NCBI GenBank assembly: GCA_002493085.1
Contig: DKXQ01000138.1
Coordinates: forward strand, 1 to 7,992
Source: Lachnoclostridium sp. UBA7122
Lineage (GTDB): Bacteria > Bacillota > Clostridia > Lachnospirales > Lachnospiraceae
Direction of reading: 5' to 3'
Length of the DNA stretch: 7,992 bases
Numbering within the stretch: position 1 is the stretch's first letter; the number at the start of each line of letters is the position of its first letter. The notes beneath the pieces were generated by a model. It was given only the letters and a program-made list of their open reading frames with translations, ran no database searches and was not told where the DNA came from. The position numbers and the translations under genes were made by a program. Positions 4,959 to 7,992 of the stretch are shown piece after piece.

Positions 4959-4970
4959 GGGTAAACACTA
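4949..4970 (-). repeat. Inverted copy of the 22-bp repeat at 1866-1887
   Basis: The plus strand here reads TAACAAATAAGGG then TAAACACTA, matching the reverse complement of 1866-1887 at 21 of 22 positions and the arm at 1832-1853 at 19 of 22. With 1866-1887 it forms inverted ends around 3.1 kb. It overlaps the stop codon of the HU-like gene. No partner arm lies next to it and no target-site duplication is visible outside the pair. Confidence 0.7.
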
Positions 4971-5021
4971 GACAAAGAAATTAGAAATTAAAATCAAATT
5001 TAGAAAGGATAGCACATAAAA

Positions 5022-5114
5022 ATGTTATCTTTAGAAAAAATTGAATAGGGGCAGCAGATTTCTAAAATAATGATGACACGAAATTGTACAGGACATCACA
5101 ACCTAAAACCATAA
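5022..5114 (+). pseudogene. Possible amber-interrupted mini-ORF
   Basis: After an AAAGGA-type ribosome binding site (about 5003-5008) an ATG at 5022 encodes MLSLEKIE, then TAG (5046-5048), then GQQISKIMMTRNCTGHHNLKP and TAA at 5112-5114. If the TAG was once a sense codon such as CAG, the frame would be 30 residues. This is weak evidence for a decayed start of a gene whose body is gone. Confidence 0.2.
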
Positions 5115-5284
5115 TCAGATGGTTAGACAGGATATTATCAAAGTAAAGTTCTCCCTCATTTCTAAGAAGATTCATTTGCGAGAATCTCTATATTAAAATC
5201 CCTATATGCTTGGTGAATAGCTTTTGATTGAGCTAAAAATTCCAATGAATCAATCATACTACAATTAAATATGGAATGATTTTA

Positions 5285-5370
5285 TTTGAGTGCAAAAAAT
5301 TGGATATGCATACGTTTATTAAATGCGCTCAAAATTTAAAAATGCTATGAAGAATAGCTTATTTGAGTGC
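5285..5370. repeat. Three-copy TTTGAGTGC motif upstream of the acidic-protein gene
   Basis: TTATTTGAGTGC occurs exactly at 5282-5293 and 5359-5370. Midway, GCGCTCAAA (5325-5333) is an inverted copy with one mismatch. Centres are about 40 and 37 bp apart, close to whole helical turns, and the last copy ends 58 bp before the ATG at 5429. Such spacing suits an activator, repressor or iteron-binding protein. No binder is identified. Confidence 0.5.
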
Positions 5371-5428
5371 GCAAATTTATAAGCAAAATCAAAAAATAAA
5401 AAGCAGAAAATGAAGGGAGAAATTTATC

Positions 5429-6109
5429 ATGGAAACAAAAATGCAAAACAATCAGACAATGAAACTGGCAGACAACGACAAAGCAACACAGGCACTTGAT
5501 TTTATAAACACAAAACAGACACTTGATTTCATAACAGACAAAATCAAAGGAAAGTTTATCATGCTGCCACAATTTATTTATTCCAGTAATGAAAAATTTA
5601 ACGAAGCAATCAAACTTGATACGGACACAGACGCTAGTTTAGAAAAATATTGTTTTGATGGTTATGAAGACTTATTCCAAAGTGACGATTTCTACGAAGA
5701 ACTGTTTGACGATACTTTATTTTCAGATGATATGTATGATTTAGTAACCGTGATGCGGTCATACTCTGAATTGATGGACAATGAGAATGAAGAAGCAGGA
5801 ATAAATTTAATGACAATGCTTTTCAGGATTTACCAGAAAACAGGGAATTTAGAAAAACGCTACTATTCTACATTGAATAAATTGTTTGCAATGAACAATG
5901 ATGCAGCTCCATATTTTCTTGCCTTAGACTGGATATTACATAGCGATAAGAATTGGCATGATGATTATACCGTAGAACGTGGTTATGAACTGCTGTCAAA
6001 ACTAGCAGAAAATGAAAACTGGCTTGCCAATGCTTATTATGACGAAAAAGAACACTATGAAAAAACAAATCAGATACATAGAGAAATATGCGGAAATGAT
6101 TTGTGGTAA
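5429..6109 (+). CDS. Hypothetical acidic 226-residue protein
   Basis: Not recognised. The N-terminus is polar (METKMQNNQTMKLADND), followed by a tandem ALDFINTKQ/TLDFITDK duplication (about 22-38). A strongly acidic core occupies about residues 66-125 (TDTDASLEKYCFDGYEDLF, DDFYEELFDDTLFSDDMYDL), and the C-terminal third is helical, with a segment like a single Sel1/TPR repeat (ERGYELLSKLAENENWLANA, about 183-202). No signal peptide, membrane span or catalytic motif is visible. The ribosome binding site AAGGGAG (5413-5419) sets the start. It precedes, in the same direction and 101 bp away, the 478-residue orphan gene. Helical repeats suggest a protein-protein interaction role; a DNA-mimic role is conceivable from charge alone but unsupported. 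Confidence 0.75.
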   Translation: METKMQNNQTMKLADNDKATQALDFINTKQTLDFITDKIKGKFIMLPQFIYSSNEKFNEAIKLDTDTDASLEKYCFDGYEDLFQSDDFYEELFDDTLFSDDMYDLVTVMRSYSELMDNENEEAGINLMTMLFRIYQKTGNLEKRYYSTLNKLFAMNNDAAPYFLALDWILHSDKNWHDDYTVERGYELLSKLAENENWLANAYYDEKEHYEKTNQIHREICGNDLW

Positions 6110-6140
6110 ACAGTATTTTATCTTTATCTAACTGAAATAT

Positions 6141-6179
6141 CTGGATAGATTGTCAAAATTGGTTTGATAGCCTATCCAG
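6141..6179. promoter_or_regulatory. Two-tier hairpin between the two orphan genes
   Basis: CTGGATAG (6141-6148) pairs perfectly with CTATCCAG (6172-6179); inside, after a 2x2 internal loop, TGTCAAA pairs with TTTGATA (one wobble) around a 5-nt ATTGG loop. There is no T-run after it, so it is not a standard terminator. A weak promoter-like pair, TTGTCA (6150-6155) and TATCCA (6173-6178) at 17-bp spacing, lies within the dyad, so it may be an operator, or an mRNA structure that splits expression of the two genes. Confidence 0.5.
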
Positions 6180-6210
6180 TATCAAAATAATTCAAGGGAG
6201 GAACATATAT

Positions 6211-7647
6211 ATGACTACGGAAAGCATGAAACAAAATTTAATTGATTCAATTATGGATTTAGAAGCCGACAATCCATATAAAAAGCAGTTACTTGAAATT
6301 ATGAAGAAGTATGATGAAGGGGAACTAACTGATATAGAATCTTATCTGCTCATCAATGATACTCTTACAAGGTATGATTTTGATGTAATTATGCCAAAAG
6401 AGAATGAAGCTATTAATGAATCCAGAAAATTATATGAATTATCTGATTTCATATGCAATCCAGAAGATGTCACAGAAGTTGCAATAAAAACTAAAACAGA
6501 AATAGGTCAGATATTCCAGAAAGGAAGAAAAGAATTTATCAGAACTATTGGAGTTGAAAATCTTAATATGAAAGACAAGGAAGGAAATTTAATAACAGAT
6601 ATTAACAAAATATCTAAAGGAAAACGAAAAAGCGAAGCAGATAAGATAATAAACCAGTATTGTAAGATTCAAAACAGACCTGATATAAAGCAGTATGCCA
6701 TACAGATAACAGATATATTTGATATTCCTATTTTAGAAGAAATACTGGATACAAGAGGGAAAAAAGGATTCTATAAAGACAAGATTATCCCCTTGATGGT
6801 GAAGTATTTTTTATTTCATGGGAATATCATCACAACAATAGATAAATTATCAAAAGGTGTAGGTTTGGTAGGTACTGAATTTAAAAACTCTGAACTTGAA
6901 TATGAGATAATGGAAAGCAATAGACAGATTATAACATTTAGAATTGATAAATTTTACTCATATTGTAAACCAGAACAACAGAGGATTATTTTTGGTGTAT
7001 TGAATGCCTTGCAGAATGATTATTCAGTTATCTCATACTATACAAATTTTTGGCTGATAAATAAAGATGGAAGCCAAAGAACATCTACAAAAAAGGAAAC
7101 AGATGATATTAGGGATGCACAATGCATAGTGTTAAAAGAATTTGGTGTAAGCCGTATTTTTTCTATCTATAAAAGGGGAAGAAAAATAATAGAAAAATTT
7201 TATAACAGAGTGTATGAAGTTCTCAATACTGAATATGGCTTTAATTGTGAGAAATATTACAATCAAATAGAGATTCATTCTAACATTAAATTACTAGAAA
7301 ATTTAGATTCAAAATTGAATCTCGATAATGAAGAATGCAAAATGCTGAAAAATGAAATACAGGAACATTTTATAGAAAAAATAAAAGACAGGATAAAAGC
7401 TGATTACGAACGCAATACTAAATTGGCTGATAAAAAAGATGTCGAAAACATGAAAAAGTGGGATGAAAATACAGAGTATAAAAATAATATCCCACATGAC
7501 ATACAGGAATTGCTTGATATTGGCGTATATAATGAAGCTGATGTAAAATCAAAATTACTTTCAAAGCCCAAACCAGCTTACAGGTATCCAGATAATCATA
7601 TTGAAGTACTGTATTATCTTTGTGATTGCTTGCTTCCTAATATATGA
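6211..7647 (+). CDS. Hypothetical 478-residue lysine/glutamate-rich protein
   Basis: Not recognised. The start ATG follows AAGGGAGGAA (6194-6203), one of the strongest ribosome binding sites in the window. The N-terminal region is acidic and helical (about 1-100). A basic cluster DTRGKKGFYKDK (about 179-190) precedes a hydrophobic helix (IIPLMVKYFLFHGNIITTIDKL, about 191-212, with Lys, His and Asp, so probably buried rather than membrane-spanning). Next come a mixed alpha/beta middle (EYEIMESNRQIITFRIDKF, YSVISYYTNFWLINKDGSQRT), a second basic cluster (YKRGRKIIEKFYNR, about 319-332) and a long charged, probably coiled-coil segment (about 350-430). No Walker, HNH, PD-(D/E)XK, helicase or recombinase motif was found. 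The basic clusters would suit nucleic-acid binding (inference). It may form an operon with the acidic protein gene upstream, and it ends before a strong terminator. Confidence 0.75.
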   Translation: MTTESMKQNLIDSIMDLEADNPYKKQLLEIMKKYDEGELTDIESYLLINDTLTRYDFDVIMPKENEAINESRKLYELSDFICNPEDVTEVAIKTKTEIGQIFQKGRKEFIRTIGVENLNMKDKEGNLITDINKISKGKRKSEADKIINQYCKIQNRPDIKQYAIQITDIFDIPILEEILDTRGKKGFYKDKIIPLMVKYFLFHGNIITTIDKLSKGVGLVGTEFKNSELEYEIMESNRQIITFRIDKFYSYCKPEQQRIIFGVLNALQNDYSVISYYTNFWLINKDGSQRTSTKKETDDIRDAQCIVLKEFGVSRIFSIYKRGRKIIEKFYNRVYEVLNTEYGFNCEKYYNQIEIHSNIKLLENLDSKLNLDNEECKMLKNEIQEHFIEKIKDRIKADYERNTKLADKKDVENMKKWDENTEYKNNIPHDIQELLDIGVYNEADVKSKLLSKPKPAYRYPDNHIEVLYYLCDCLLPNI

Positions 7648-7671
7648 AATTGAGCAAAATCAATGAAAATC

Positions 7672-7741
7672 AAAAACGGTTCACTTCTTAATTGCATAAT
7701 AATAATACTTCTATATACAAATAAAAAGTGAACCGTTTTTT
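7672..7741 (+). terminator. Long-stem bidirectional terminator after the 478-residue gene
   Basis: Arms 7672-7686 and 7726-7740 are perfectly complementary over 15 bp (AAAAACGGTTCACTT). The loop is unusually long (39 nt, AT-rich). A run of six T (7736-7741) ends it on the plus strand, and the A-run at the left arm gives a T-run on the minus strand. It lies 24 bp after the stop at 7647. Confidence 0.8.
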
Positions 7742-7758
7742 GTTAAGGGATGATGACA

Positions 7759-7820
7759 AAAAGGTGTCACTTTGAACGAATCCCTATAATTATATATATT
7801 CTTTCAAAGTGACACCTTTT
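7759..7820. terminator. Second long perfect hairpin, probable leftward terminator
   Basis: Arms 7759-7775 and 7804-7820 are perfectly complementary over 17 bp (AAAAGGTGTCACTTTGA); the loop is 28 nt and very AT-rich. On the minus strand the stem is followed by TTTTTG, so it best terminates leftward transcription; on the plus strand only four T residues end the arm. Its arm resembles that of the hairpin at 7672 (AAAA-x-G-xx-TCACTT shared), suggesting related origin. Confidence 0.65.
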
Positions 7821-7861
7821 CCATAAGTCAGCAATAAGTGTTGTTGAAGCGATAGCAAAAC

Positions 7862-7890
7862 GACACGACAAGCGAACTTGTGAGCGCGTC
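7862..7890 (+). other. Short hairpin in the right-edge leader region
   Basis: GACACG (7862-7867) pairs with CGCGTC (7885-7890) with one mismatch, and ACAAG pairs with CTTGT inside around a CGAA loop. The sequence around it is more G+C-rich than its flanks. It lies upstream of the edge promoter. It could be an operator or part of an RNA; nothing more can be said. Confidence 0.35.
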
Positions 7891-7962
7891 AGTAATGTTC
7901 TATTGTTGTGAGAAGTATTTGTAAGAAGTATATCACCACTTTACAAGTTTTTTATAAAATAA

Positions 7963-7992
7963 ATGACGTACAAGGTTCTTTCATGTTATAAT
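7963..7992 (+). promoter_or_regulatory. Promoter at the right edge for an off-window gene
   Basis: The window ends in TATAAT (7987-7992) preceded by TGT, an extended -10. A moderate -35, ATGACG (7963-7968), stands 18 bp upstream. The gene it drives lies beyond the window. Confidence 0.55.

Larger units (their letters stand above)
4971..5428. other. 458-bp intergenic stretch without a supported gene
   Basis: The only internal coding hints are a stop-interrupted mini-frame at 5022-5114 and scattered short frames. The right third holds the TTTGAGTGC motif cluster (5285-5370). No clear SigA promoter for the gene at 5429 was found, so that gene may need an activator or be read from the HU promoter; no terminator follows the HU-like gene. 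Confidence 0.5.

Noticed and set aside
5489..5545. Tandem 27-bp duplication as a functional repeat
   Set aside because: Two imperfect copies (ACTTGATTTyATAA) encode ALDFI/TLDFI; too short and too diverged to be more than an internal coding duplication.
5345..5572. Leftward 75-codon hydrophobic, cysteine-rich frame
   Set aside because: It is antisense to the start of the acidic-protein gene and its ribosome binding site; T-rich antisense of lysine-rich coding DNA often looks hydrophobic.
5429..6109. Anti-restriction or anti-CRISPR DNA mimic
   Set aside because: The only support is acidic composition; no family similarity, so it is not claimed.
6211..7647. Plasmid replication initiator, relaxase or nuclease
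   Set aside because: No HUH motif, Rep winged-helix signature, Walker motif or metal-binding nuclease triad could be found in the translation.
1..7992. CRISPR array, tRNA or rRNA genes
   Set aside because: No regularly spaced repeats with unique spacers, no cloverleaf with conserved T-loop sequence, and no rRNA-like stretches were seen.

Overview
The window looks like a mosaic accessory region from a low-to-moderate GC anaerobic Firmicute, most likely a gut Clostridia/Lachnospiraceae-type genome. The basis is qualitative: strong GGAGG-type ribosome binding sites, TTGACA/TATAAT-like promoters, long U-tailed terminators, and families common in that group (PD-(D/E)XK Rpn-type nuclease/transposase, holin-like type I toxin, Arc-like ribbon-helix-helix protein). 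There is no tRNA, rRNA, CRISPR array or intact transposase. The first ~1 kb is visibly richer in G+C than the strongly A+T-rich remainder, so the left part has a different history.

Layout, left to right. (1) 1-1363 holds remains of mobile-element genes: a C-terminal scrap of a protein that resembles conjugative-element proteins, a 3'-truncated Rpn/PD-(D/E)XK nuclease gene with intact promoter and ribosome binding site, and the C-terminal DNA-binding part of a serine recombinase. The last two are separated by a junction carrying a 13-bp direct repeat. (2) 1439-1784 is a compact type I toxin-antitoxin locus: a 37-residue holin-like toxin gene with its own promoter and terminator, and a convergent antisense RNA of about 93 nt with its own promoter and terminator overlapping the toxin 3' UTR. 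(3) 1832-4970 is a module delimited by related 22-bp sequences: a palindromic pair at 1832-1887 and a 21/22 inverted copy at 4949-4970. Inside are a leftward ribbon-helix-helix repressor gene, a divergent rightward operon of three unrecognised genes (2340-3643) closed by a strong terminator, a decayed ParB-family fragment, a 400-bp AT-rich non-coding stretch with a promoter and structured leader, and a divergent HU-like gene.

The best-supported regulatory circuit is at 2143-2339. The two divergent promoters each overlap one copy of a 16-bp repeat (TATCGGGTACRATATA): one copy covers the -35 of the repressor gene, the other fills the -35/-10 spacer of the operon. The likely reading is that the ribbon-helix-helix protein represses both itself and the three-gene operon.

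(4) 4971-7992 holds a gene-poor stretch with a three-copy TTTGAGTGC motif, then two orphan genes in the same direction: a 226-residue acidic protein and a 478-residue lysine/glutamate-rich protein. They are separated by a two-tier hairpin and followed by two large perfect-stem hairpins with related arms. A further small hairpin and a promoter at the right edge point to another gene just outside the window. Functions of the five orphan proteins (129, 156, 122, 226, 478 residues) could not be recognised; no function is assigned to them.
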